Positions 6,078 through 12,764 of a DNA stretch of 12,764 nucleotides are shown here, one piece after another. How positions within the stretch are numbered: the stretch's first letter is position 1; each line of letters begins with the position of its first letter. The position numbers and the translations under genes are program-made. The notes beneath the pieces are model-generated. The model was not told the DNA's origin. It made no database searches and worked only from the letters and a program-made list of their open reading frames with translations. This stretch comes from Clostridia bacterium (GTDB lineage Bacteria; Bacillota_A; Clostridia; UBA1381): the NCBI GenBank assembly GCA_017553025.1, contig JAFZNF010000019.1:1-12764 (forward strand). Direction: 5' to 3'.

Positions 6078-6930
6078 AGTATCGGGGCTTACGTACATTT
6101 ACCAACAAGGTATGCCCTTTGAAAAAAAAGCAATAGATGATGTCAGTTTTGAAATACCGACAGGTGATTTTTTGGCAGTAATAGGGCATACAGGCTCAGG
6201 AAAATCTACCTTGGTACAGCATTTTAATGCCCTTTTAAAGCCGACTTCGGGCAAAATAGAAATAGACGGCATTGATATAACCGACCCAAAAACAAACCTT
6301 ATGCAGATAAGGAAAAATGTAGGGCTTGTTTTTCAGTATCCCGAGCATCAGCTTTTTGAAGAAACGGTATATAAGGATATAGCATTCGGACCCAAAAATA
6401 TGGGACTTTCGGATACGGAAATAGAGGATAGAGTTTTAAAAGCCGCGCAAATGGTAGGGTTATCCGAAGAACTTCTCGAAAAATCCCCGTTTGAGCTTTC
6501 TGGAGGTCAGAAACGGCGTGCGGCTATTGCGGGTGTACTTTCAATGAATCCGAAGGTGCTGATTTTGGACGAGCCTACGGCAGGACTTGACCCGAAAGGC
6601 AGAGATGATATTTTGGGAAGACTCTCTATACTTCACAAGGAAAATCCGCAAATGACGATTATGTTTGTATCACATTCTATGGAGGACGTGGCAAGACTTT
6701 CAAAGCACGTACTCGTTATGGAACGAGGTCATATTGCAATGTACGGCGAGGTGGCGGATATATTTGCAAAAAGCGGGGAGCTAAGAAAAATAGGTCTTGA
6801 TGTACCCCAGATTACAGAGCTTACGCACCGTCTTATAAATAGGGGTATAAACATACGCCCCGACATTTACACGGTAGGATTTGCCTCCGAAATATATGCA
6901 AGGCTTATAAAGGAGGCGGAAGATGTTTAA
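6070..6930 (+). CDS. ecfA2: ECF transporter ATPase EcfA2
   Basis: Second ATPase of the ECF module, pairing with EcfA1 to drive the transmembrane EcfT. 286 residues. Seen: Walker A GHTGSGKST (K45), Q-loop FQYPEHQLFEETV (Q89), signature LSGGQKR (143-149), Walker B VLILDEP with catalytic E168, and H-loop H202. The YPEHQLFEETV wording is characteristic of EcfA2 as against NPDNQ in EcfA1. Overlaps ecfA1 by 8 bases (ATGATTAA) and ecfT by 8 (ATGTTTAA). It shares exact DNA tracts of 21 and 18 bases with ecfA1, around Walker B and the GLDVPQ motif. Confidence 0.95.
   Translation: MIKVSGLTYIYQQGMPFEKKAIDDVSFEIPTGDFLAVIGHTGSGKSTLVQHFNALLKPTSGKIEIDGIDITDPKTNLMQIRKNVGLVFQYPEHQLFEETVYKDIAFGPKNMGLSDTEIEDRVLKAAQMVGLSEELLEKSPFELSGGQKRRAAIAGVLSMNPKVLILDEPTAGLDPKGRDDILGRLSILHKENPQMTIMFVSHSMEDVARLSKHVLVMERGHIAMYGEVADIFAKSGELRKIGLDVPQITELTHRLINRGINIRPDIYTVGFASEIYARLIKEAEDV
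6910..6916 (+). promoter_or_regulatory. Ribosome binding site of ecfT
   Basis: AAGGAGG within the end of ecfA2, six bases before the ATG at 6923; the strongest match to the anti-SD sequence seen in the window. Confidence 0.75.
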
Positions 6931-7732
6931 AGATATAACAATCGGTCAGTACGTTGACGGAAATTCCGCAATTCACAAAATGGACCCGCGCGTCAAAATT
7001 CTTTTGTCGATAGTGTATATTATAATCCTTTTCGTAATAAATTCGCTTAAGGCATATGTGTTTTTCGGCATCTTTACCTTAGCGCTTGTTCTTCTTTCGG
7101 GGGTGCCTTTAAGGTATATCATAAAAGGTCTTAGACCTATGCTGTATATTTTGATTTTTACTGCGGTTATAAACCTTTTTATGACGGGGGGCAGTACAGT
7201 TTTATGGAGATCTGCTTTATGGAGTTCCGTTAAAATAACAAAAGAGGGCGCACAAGCGGCGGTACAAATGATTTTAAGACTGGTGTTTTTGGTTACGGGG
7301 ACATCGCTTTTGACACTTACTACGACACCGATTATGCTGACCGACGGAATAGAACAGCTTTTAAAGCCTTTTGAGATAATAAAGGTGCCGTCGCACGAAA
7401 TTGCGATGATGATGACTATTGCAATAAGGTTTATTCCCACACTTTCTGAGGAAACCGATAAGATTATGAAAGCGCAGATGGCAAGAGGTGCGGATTTTGA
7501 AAGCGGAAATATTTTAAGGCGCACAAAGGCGATGGTGCCTATACTTGTACCGCTTTTTATAAGCGCATTTAAACGGGCAGACGACTTGGCGGTTGCTATG
7601 GATTCGCGATGTTATAACAGCGCAAATAAGCGCACGCGTATGAAGAAAATGAAAATGACGTGGATTGATGCTGCAGCGGCTGCGGTTATGCTTGTGTTTT
7701 GTATGGCAGTAATCATTATCCAAAGATTTTAA
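6923..7732 (+). CDS. ecfT: ECF transporter transmembrane scaffold EcfT
   Basis: Membrane subunit that links the S component to the two ATPases. 269 residues, with an opening typical of the family (IGQYVDGNSAIHKMDPRVKI) and hydrophobic segments at about 24-41, 44-60, 72-88, 117-135 and a last one at 248-266. The cytoplasmic coupling region carries the first Ala-Arg-Gly motif, AQMARGADF (A187-R188-G189), and a second at S228-R229-C230 (AMDSRCYN). The second motif keeps the key Arg but replaces the flanking Ala with Ser and Gly with Cys; variation here is known in the family. Start set by AAGGAGG and the 8-base overlap with ecfA2. Ends 12 bases before truA, an order common in Firmicutes. Confidence 0.94.
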   Translation: MFKDITIGQYVDGNSAIHKMDPRVKILLSIVYIIILFVINSLKAYVFFGIFTLALVLLSGVPLRYIIKGLRPMLYILIFTAVINLFMTGGSTVLWRSALWSSVKITKEGAQAAVQMILRLVFLVTGTSLLTLTTTPIMLTDGIEQLLKPFEIIKVPSHEIAMMMTIAIRFIPTLSEETDKIMKAQMARGADFESGNILRRTKAMVPILVPLFISAFKRADDLAVAMDSRCYNSANKRTRMKKMKMTWIDAAAAAVMLVFCMAVIIIQRF

Positions 7733-7744
7733 GAGGCAGATACA

Positions 7745-8485
7745 ATGCGTAATATAAAGCTTATCATACAATATGACGGCACTATGTATCACGGCTGGCA
7801 GATGCAGAAAAATGCGCCTACCGTGCAGGAGGTGCTAAGCTGTGCCGTAAGCAGGGTTACGGGGACAAAACCGCAGATAACAGGCTGCAGCAGAACGGAC
7901 GCGGGAGTTCACGCTAAAAGGTTTGTCTGTAACTTTAAAACAGAATCCAAAGTACCTTGCGAGCGTCTTCCCTTAGCTCTTAACACATATCTTCCCAAGG
8001 ATATAGTCTGCCTTGGCGCAGAAGACTGTGACGGGAAGTTTAACGCACGGTTTTCCGCAAAGAAAAAGTGCTATACCTATTACATTTTTAATTCCAAATT
8101 GCCTGATGCATTTTTATGCGACTATTCCTGGCATTTCCCCTATAAAATTGATATGGAAAATATGAAAAAAGCAGCCAAGGCATTTATCGGCAGGCACGAT
8201 TTTGCGGGGTTTTCCGCAAGCGGAGGCTCAGTATTGACGACGGTGCGTGAAATCTATTCCTTAGATGCAGAAAAAAACGGGGATTTAATAAAAATCACAG
8301 TAACGGGAAATGGATTTTTATACAATATGGTGCGTATCATTGCGGGAACGCTTGCCTTTTCAGGTTGCGGGAAAATCAATCCCGAGAGTATTCCTGAAAT
8401 AATAGAATCGCGTGACCGCAAAAGGGCGGGCATAACTGCCCCCCCGCAAGGATTGTTTTTGACGGAGGTGTATTACGATGAATAA
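7745..8485 (+). CDS. truA: tRNA pseudouridine(38-40) synthase TruA
   Basis: Makes pseudouridine at positions 38-40 of the tRNA anticodon arm. 246 residues, full length. Seen: N-terminal IQYDGTMYHGWQ; catalytic motif GCSRTDAGVHA with D52 as the catalytic aspartate; NARFSAKKKCYTYYI; the FxGxHDFAGFSA region (about 152-159); and a C-terminal GNGFLYNMVRIIAGTL motif. The ATG follows ecfT by 12 bases with a GAGGCAG site. The 3' end overlaps the next gene by 8 bases (ATGAATAA). Confidence 0.97.
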   Translation: MRNIKLIIQYDGTMYHGWQMQKNAPTVQEVLSCAVSRVTGTKPQITGCSRTDAGVHAKRFVCNFKTESKVPCERLPLALNTYLPKDIVCLGAEDCDGKFNARFSAKKKCYTYYIFNSKLPDAFLCDYSWHFPYKIDMENMKKAAKAFIGRHDFAGFSASGGSVLTTVREIYSLDAEKNGDLIKITVTGNGFLYNMVRIIAGTLAFSGCGKINPESIPEIIESRDRKRAGITAPPQGLFLTEVYYDE

Positions 8486-9827
8486 GAGAAACGGACTTTT
8501 AAAGATTTTTTTGGTCATACTCTGTCTTTTCTTCGTATCTGTATTTGCGCTTATCGAATCGGGTGAGACTCCTGCATTCGTAACGGCATACAAAAACAAT
8601 TTTAAGCGAAATATAAGCGGCATATGCGGATTTCTGAATATAAAGCTGCCTATAGAAACACAGCTCTATCTGGACGATATGTCAGAACCCGCGCAGAAAC
8701 CGCAGATGACTCCTGCCTACATAGAGGACGCGGAAAACGAGGAAACAAAACCCGCAGATTATGAGGAAGAAACGATTTCCGCAAAGAAAGGCGATGAGGA
8801 GCTGACGATAAGGGAGGAAGCAAAAACAGCCAAAAATCTGCCTACCGCATTTTCAGCTGCGGCAAATACAAGGTTTGAAATATATCAAAACGGTATAATA
8901 TGCGCCAACGAAACGGTTTACGCACGCTTTTCAAATGAAGCTAAGCTTTTGTGGAACGAAAAAATACAAATGCAGGAGCCTGTTCTTAAAACAAAGGGAG
9001 ATTATGTGCTTGTAAGTGAAACAGGCGCGAAAAAAATAAGTCTTTATAGGGGCAAAAAACTTATGTTCACTGCCGAAACGGAGGGAAACATTCTGACGGC
9101 TGATTTGTCGGAAAAAGGCGATGTTATCGCAGTAACGGGGAAAGAGTATTATAAAGGTCAGGTTGTGGTTTTCAACAAAAGCGGAAAAAGAATATTCGTT
9201 TGGGATTCAGGCTCTTACAGTATTTTAGATGCAGCGATATCGAAAAACAGAAAGGTTGCAATTTCACTTTTGAATACAGATGAGGGTGCAAGCAGTATAA
9301 TACAGGTTTTTGATGTAAAAGGAAACGATATATGCAAAACAGATACATTTTCTGATACTGTTTTCTTTGAAATCGGCTTTGACGGTGAAACTTTGTCGCT
9401 TCTTTCGGAGAGTAAGTGCGTAAGTATGAGCATTAAGGGGAAAATTAAGTGGGAGTATAATTTTGACGGACGAAAAATAAAGATGTGCAGCAGAGCCGAA
9501 AACGGGAACAGAGCCATTTTGTTTGACAATGACGGAATAGGCGAAATTGTTGTATTAAAAGCGAACGGCAAGGCATATCCGCCGATAAAAACCGAAACTA
9601 TGCCCGACACTATTAACATTAAATCAAGATATGTAGCATATAATAACGGCAGAAATGCAATTTTAACCAACTATAATGCCACAAGGATACTCGCATCTGA
9701 ATGCGGCGGTGATATTAAGCAAATTTATATAACGGGTTCGGACAAGGTTTTTTGTGTATATGGCGCGAGCGTGCAGGAACAAACGCTTAAAAAGCTGCCG
9801 AAAGTAATAAAGCAGGAATCTGACTAA
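8478..9827 (+). CDS. Membrane-anchored beta-propeller-like protein, probably DUF5711 family
   Basis: Function unknown. A single N-terminal membrane segment (about 8-27, after MNKRNG) would place most of the chain outside the cell. Then come a membrane-proximal region to about 65, an acidic, low-complexity linker (about 66-120, rich in Glu, Lys and Pro), and from about 130 to the end repeated short beta-strand units such as VVVFNKSGKRIFVWDSG, IIQVFDVKGNDICKTD and MSIKGKIKWEYNFDG. These resemble PQQ or WD40-like propeller blades (hydrophobic strand, Asp-x-x-Gly-Lys turn, Trp/Tyr/Phe strand). This layout fits the clostridial DUF5711 family from memory, not from a search. No catalytic residues are recognised. 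GGAGGTG at 8464-8470 fixes the ATG. It lies between truA and a CvpA gene and probably acts at the envelope; 449 residues, apparently intact. Confidence 0.75.
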   Translation: MNKRNGLLKIFLVILCLFFVSVFALIESGETPAFVTAYKNNFKRNISGICGFLNIKLPIETQLYLDDMSEPAQKPQMTPAYIEDAENEETKPADYEEETISAKKGDEELTIREEAKTAKNLPTAFSAAANTRFEIYQNGIICANETVYARFSNEAKLLWNEKIQMQEPVLKTKGDYVLVSETGAKKISLYRGKKLMFTAETEGNILTADLSEKGDVIAVTGKEYYKGQVVVFNKSGKRIFVWDSGSYSILDAAISKNRKVAISLLNTDEGASSIIQVFDVKGNDICKTDTFSDTVFFEIGFDGETLSLLSESKCVSMSIKGKIKWEYNFDGRKIKMCSRAENGNRAILFDNDGIGEIVVLKANGKAYPPIKTETMPDTINIKSRYVAYNNGRNAILTNYNATRILASECGGDIKQIYITGSDKVFCVYGASVQEQTLKKLPKVIKQESD

Positions 9828-9843
9828 AAAAGGGGCGTAATTT

Positions 9844-10536
9844 ATGAATTATATCTGGGACGGCATACTTATTCTTGCCGCTATCTTATGCATAGTTTTT
9901 TCTATGAAAAAAGGGTTTATAAGTGCCTCAAAAAGCATACTGGCACTTATCCTGACAGCCGTTTTATTTTCTTCAATGCAACCCCAGGTGCTTGGCATAC
10001 TTCAAAGCACTGCGGCAAGCGACGGTATAAGGAATGCGGTGTCAAAAAATATTTCATCGGCATATCAAAAAAAGCAGCTTCCTGAAGATGCCGATACAAC
10101 CGATACCCAAAATGCCGAACAAATATGCACATCTTTGGGCTTTCCAAGTTTTATGGAAAACAGTATAAGAAAAACCGTAAGCGGTATGACAGAAATTAAA
10201 AATAATGTTATGGAAGTCATAACAGATGCGGTAACGCTTATGATTTTGAAGGTTATAGCTATGCTTTTGGTATTTTTGCTTGTGCGGATTTTTGTTTTTC
10301 TGCTTCTTAAAATACTTGAAAGCCTGTTTGAACTTCCCGGACTTAAAATGATAAATAAAACCCTGGGTGCGGTACTTGGCGTGATAAATGCACTCTTGCT
10401 TATTTACATAATCTGCGGAGCGGTCAGCCTTTTTGCGCCTGCCGAAAAGCTGACGCTAATCGAGGAAACCGTAAAAAGCACGTATTTGCTGAAATACTTT
10501 TATGAAAACAATCTTTTAATGTCGCTGTTTATTTAG
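9844..10536 (+). CDS. CvpA-family membrane protein
   Basis: Integral membrane protein of the CvpA (colicin V production) family; its molecular role is poorly defined. 230 residues with segments at about 5-21, 28-44, 129-157 and 173-197. The N-terminal IWDGILILAAILCIVFSMKK followed by GFI is the CvpA signature (Asp in the first segment, short basic loop, Gly-Phe-Ile). A hydrophilic loop of about 75 residues (50-125) separates the two helix pairs and looks extracytoplasmic. AGGGGCG just upstream sets the ATG; 16 bases separate it from the propeller gene. Pairing with a membrane-anchored exported protein suggests a shared envelope role (inference). Confidence 0.8.
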   Translation: MNYIWDGILILAAILCIVFSMKKGFISASKSILALILTAVLFSSMQPQVLGILQSTAASDGIRNAVSKNISSAYQKKQLPEDADTTDTQNAEQICTSLGFPSFMENSIRKTVSGMTEIKNNVMEVITDAVTLMILKVIAMLLVFLLVRIFVFLLLKILESLFELPGLKMINKTLGAVLGVINALLLIYIICGAVSLFAPAEKLTLIEETVKSTYLLKYFYENNLLMSLFI

Positions 10537-10543
10537 AAGGTGG
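10537..10543 (+). promoter_or_regulatory. Ribosome binding site that selects the rho start
   Basis: AAGGTGG, five bases before ATG 10549. A GTG at 10540 in the same frame overlaps this site and so cannot use it, which favours the ATG. Confidence 0.7.
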
Positions 10544-10548
10544 TAGAT

Positions 10549-11841
10549 ATGGAAAATACAGAGTTTAAAGAAATGACGAAAGAAGAGCTTAAACAAATTG
10601 CTCAAGGTCTTGGAATAGAGAAAATATCTGCTTTAAAGAAAGATGAGCTTATTTTGGCTATTATAAAAAAGCGTGAGGAAACAGAGGAAAAGGAAAAGCC
10701 GAAAAAAAGACAAAGACCGCAGGAGGCTATAGAAGTCTGCGGAGTTCTGGACGTTATGGCGGACGGATTTGGCTTTTTGCGGATTGACGGATATAAGCCG
10801 AGCGAGGGCGATATTTATGTGTCGCCTACACAAATAAGACGTTTTAATCTGAAAACGGGCGATGAAATAACAGGTGACGCCCGTCCGTCACAGGAGGAGG
10901 ATAAGTATTCGCCTCTGCTGTTTGTCAAAAAAATCAACGGCGACAGCCTCGAGATTGCGCTTAAAAGAAAAAGTTTTGAAAAACTGACGCCTGTATACCC
11001 CAAGGAAAAGCTGATTTTGGATACAGGGGAAAAGGAAAGGTATGCATCAAGGCTTTTAGATGTTATCGCGCCTATCGGAAAGGGACAGCGCGGAATGATT
11101 GTGGCACCGCCAAAGGCAGGAAAAACTACGCTCATAAAACAGATTGCCCAGTCTGTATCAAAGAATTACCCGTCGGCAAAGCTGATAGTCCTCCTAATTG
11201 ATGAGCGCCCCGAAGAAGTTACCGATATGCGGCGTTCTATCTGCGGAGAGGTCGTTGCGTCAACCTTTGACCAGACCCCTGCAAATCATACAAAGTGTGC
11301 GGAGATGGTGCTTGAACGTGCTATGCGCCTTGTTGAGCAAAAAAATGATGTTGTGATACTTTTGGACTCTATAACAAGGCTTGCACGGGCGTATAACCTG
11401 ACGGTAACCCCGACAGGAAGAACGCTTTCGGGCGGACTTGACCCTGATGCTCTTATAAAACCCAAAAAATTCTTTGGCGCTGCGCGGAATATCGAAGAGG
11501 GCGGAAGCCTTACCATACTTGCAACCGCTTTGGTAGAAACGGGTTCGAGAATGGACGAGGTCATTTTTGAAGAATTCAAGGGTACGGGAAATATGGAATT
11601 AAAACTCGACAGGGGACTTCAGGAGCGGAGAATATTCCCTGCGATAGATATATTAAAATCGGGTACCAGAAGAGAAGAAGAATTGCTGTCTGAGAGGGAA
11701 ACAGAGGCGGTATGGGCAATCCGCAGAAGTTTAAATGCACAGAACACTTATGACACAATGGCAAGAATTCTTCAGTTTTTGAAAAATACCGATACGCACA
11801 GAGAATTTGTTGATTTGATACTGAAATATTACAAAAAATAG
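10549..11841 (+). CDS. rho: Transcription termination factor Rho
   Basis: Hexameric RNA-dependent ATPase that releases RNA from polymerase. From ATG 10549 it has 430 residues, close to the usual length. Order: Rho_N helical part (MTKEELKQIAQGLGI, about 9-45); a short Lys/Glu linker without the long insertions of some lineages; cold-shock-like RNA-binding domain with GFGFLR (73-78) and DIYVSPTQIRRFNLKTGD; then the RecA-type motor with Walker A APPKAGKT (K192), DERPEEVTDM with catalytic Glu, Walker B VVILLD (268-273) followed by SITRLARAYN, the Q-loop area TLSGGLDPDAL and the R-loop area GTGNMELKLDRGLQERRIFPA. Ends with the typical DLILKYYKK. Follows the CvpA gene by 12 bases. No autoregulatory leader is visible since it sits inside an operon. 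Confidence 0.97.
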   Translation: MENTEFKEMTKEELKQIAQGLGIEKISALKKDELILAIIKKREETEEKEKPKKRQRPQEAIEVCGVLDVMADGFGFLRIDGYKPSEGDIYVSPTQIRRFNLKTGDEITGDARPSQEEDKYSPLLFVKKINGDSLEIALKRKSFEKLTPVYPKEKLILDTGEKERYASRLLDVIAPIGKGQRGMIVAPPKAGKTTLIKQIAQSVSKNYPSAKLIVLLIDERPEEVTDMRRSICGEVVASTFDQTPANHTKCAEMVLERAMRLVEQKNDVVILLDSITRLARAYNLTVTPTGRTLSGGLDPDALIKPKKFFGAARNIEEGGSLTILATALVETGSRMDEVIFEEFKGTGNMELKLDRGLQERRIFPAIDILKSGTRREEELLSERETEAVWAIRRSLNAQNTYDTMARILQFLKNTDTHREFVDLILKYYKK

Positions 11842-11884
11842 TATAAGGTTATAAAAATCGGACGTGCCGAATAAAATATATAAG

Positions 11885-11895
11885 AAGGAGAGGTG
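11885..11895 (+). promoter_or_regulatory. Ribosome binding site selecting the TTG start of the carboxypeptidase
   Basis: AAGGAGAGGTG ends five bases before TTG 11901; its AGGAG and GAGG parts give spacings of ten and seven bases. No ATG lies upstream in frame that would preserve the signal peptide. Confidence 0.7.
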
Positions 11896-11900
11896 CCGTT

Positions 11901-12764
11901 TTGAAAAGAATAGCATTTTTATTGGCAACATTTTTGGTTTTCACGGGAGTTTCGTCTGTTTTTGCAGAGGAACTTGTACCAGACGTCAAGTCTGCCTTTT
12001 TAATGGAGCCGTCGACGGGTACGGTTATATATGAACAGAATGCAGATGAGAAACTCCAGATAGCAAGCGTCACGAAAATTATGACAATGCTGCTTGTTAT
12101 GGAGAGAATTGACGAGGGAAAACTTGCGCTTACCGATATTGTTACAGCAAGCAAAAATGCCCAAAGCTACGGCGGTTCGACTATGTTTTTGGAGGCAGGC
12201 GAGGAACTTACCGTAAACGATATGTTAAAGGGTATAGCGGTTGCAAGCGCAAATGACGGCTGTATCGCTATGTCCGAGCATATTGCAGGCAATGAGGAAG
12301 CGTTTGTTGAGATGATGAATAAACGTGCACAAGAGCTGGGTATGGAAAATACCGTTTTTGCAAACTGTAACGGTCTTGATGATGACGTTGATGTGAGCCG
12401 GGCGCATTCAACGGCAAGAGATGTTGCAAAAATGTCGGCTGAGCTTATGAAACACAAAAAAATATTTGATTATACGATGATATGGACCGATTCTTTGCGG
12501 GACGGGAAATTCCTGCTTGCAAATACAAACAAACTTATTCACAACTATCAGGGCGCAACGGGACTTAAGACAGGCTCTACAACAAAAGCAGGCTGTTGCT
12601 TGAGCGCCACAGCATCAAGAGGCGGAATGGAGCTTGTTGCAGTAGTTTTAGGAGCGCCTACAAGCGATATACGTTTTTCGTCGGCAAGCAAACTGCTTGA
12701 TTACGGATATTCAAACTATGAAATAGATAAAATGGTTGAAGCGGGCGAGCCTATGGGTGCGGTA
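11901..12764 (+). CDS. Secreted D-alanyl-D-alanine carboxypeptidase (3' partial)
   Basis: Penicillin-binding protein of the S11 family (DacA/DacF type) that trims the last D-Ala from peptidoglycan side chains. 288 codons are present and the frame runs off the right edge. Starts at TTG with a strong ribosome site. A signal peptide MKRIAFLLATFLVFTGVSSV followed by FA is likely cut before Glu-Glu near residue 22. Active-site motifs are all present: S56-x2-K59 (SVTK, Ser nucleophile), S116-A-N118 (SAND) and K223-T-G225 (KTGST). The missing end should hold a C-terminal beta domain and, in DacA-type enzymes, a membrane-binding helix. 59 bases separate it from rho with no clear terminator; a weak TTATAA / TAAAAT pair (17-base spacing, -10 at 11872-11877) might give extra expression. 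Whether it is vegetative DacA or sporulation DacF cannot be decided. Confidence 0.93.
   Translation, partial: MKRIAFLLATFLVFTGVSSVFAEELVPDVKSAFLMEPSTGTVIYEQNADEKLQIASVTKIMTMLLVMERIDEGKLALTDIVTASKNAQSYGGSTMFLEAGEELTVNDMLKGIAVASANDGCIAMSEHIAGNEEAFVEMMNKRAQELGMENTVFANCNGLDDDVDVSRAHSTARDVAKMSAELMKHKKIFDYTMIWTDSLRDGKFLLANTNKLIHNYQGATGLKTGSTTKAGCCLSATASRGGMELVAVVLGAPTSDIRFSSASKLLDYGYSNYEIDKMVEAGEPMGAV

Noticed and set aside
9888..10085. 65-codon plus-strand frame inside the CvpA gene
   Set aside because: No ribosome site, no recognisable features; the CvpA frame is clearly the coding one.
10540..10548. GTG start for rho
   Set aside because: It falls within the AAGGTGG ribosome site that is well placed for ATG 10549.
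11842..11900. Terminator after rho
   Set aside because: The only partial inverted repeat (near CGGACGTGCCG) is too short and lacks a T-run, so read-through to the carboxypeptidase is more likely.

Overview
The window looks like chromosomal DNA of a low-GC Firmicute of class Clostridia. The grounds are a SCIFF six-cysteine peptide with its radical-SAM maturase (a near-universal clostridial pair), an EcfA1-EcfA2-EcfT-TruA block, AGGAGG-type ribosome sites throughout, and very AT-rich promoters. No tRNA, rRNA, IS element, prophage or CRISPR array was seen. Genes are packed tightly and no gene-free stretch exceeds about 140 bases.

Region 1 (1-2757, + strand): the 3' part of a SCIFF (ranthipeptide) precursor, a hairpin terminator or attenuator, the SCIFF maturase (RRE, radical SAM and SPASM parts), and one base later an AlaX-type alanyl-tRNA editing protein. 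The precursor is the most unusual thing here. The frame entering at the left edge carries the end of one SCIFF core, runs without a stop through a second leader-like segment, and then into a second complete core. No ATG, GTG or TTG lies in that frame, so this is an in-frame tandem SCIFF rather than two separate genes.

Region 2 (2752-3633, - strand): a RluA/RluD-family 23S-type pseudouridine synthase, convergent with the AlaX gene and overlapping it by 6 bases. It has its own strong extended -10 promoter. A second, divergent promoter starts the next operon.

Region 3 (3708-12764, + strand): one long, tightly packed operon. The order is ECF transporter S component, an RlmI/RlmK-like methyltransferase, ecfA1, ecfA2, ecfT, truA, a membrane-anchored beta-propeller-like protein (probably DUF5711-type), a CvpA-family membrane protein, rho, and then a secreted D-Ala-D-Ala carboxypeptidase cut by the right edge. 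Many junctions overlap by 4 or 8 bases, which implies translational coupling. The S, A1, A2 and T parts together make a complete energy-coupling-factor vitamin or micronutrient importer whose substrate cannot be read from sequence. TruA, the methyltransferase and the RluA-type enzyme are RNA modification functions, and Rho ends transcription.

The main candidate for something undescribed is the tandem-core SCIFF precursor. The rest is well-known housekeeping content in a somewhat unusual arrangement.
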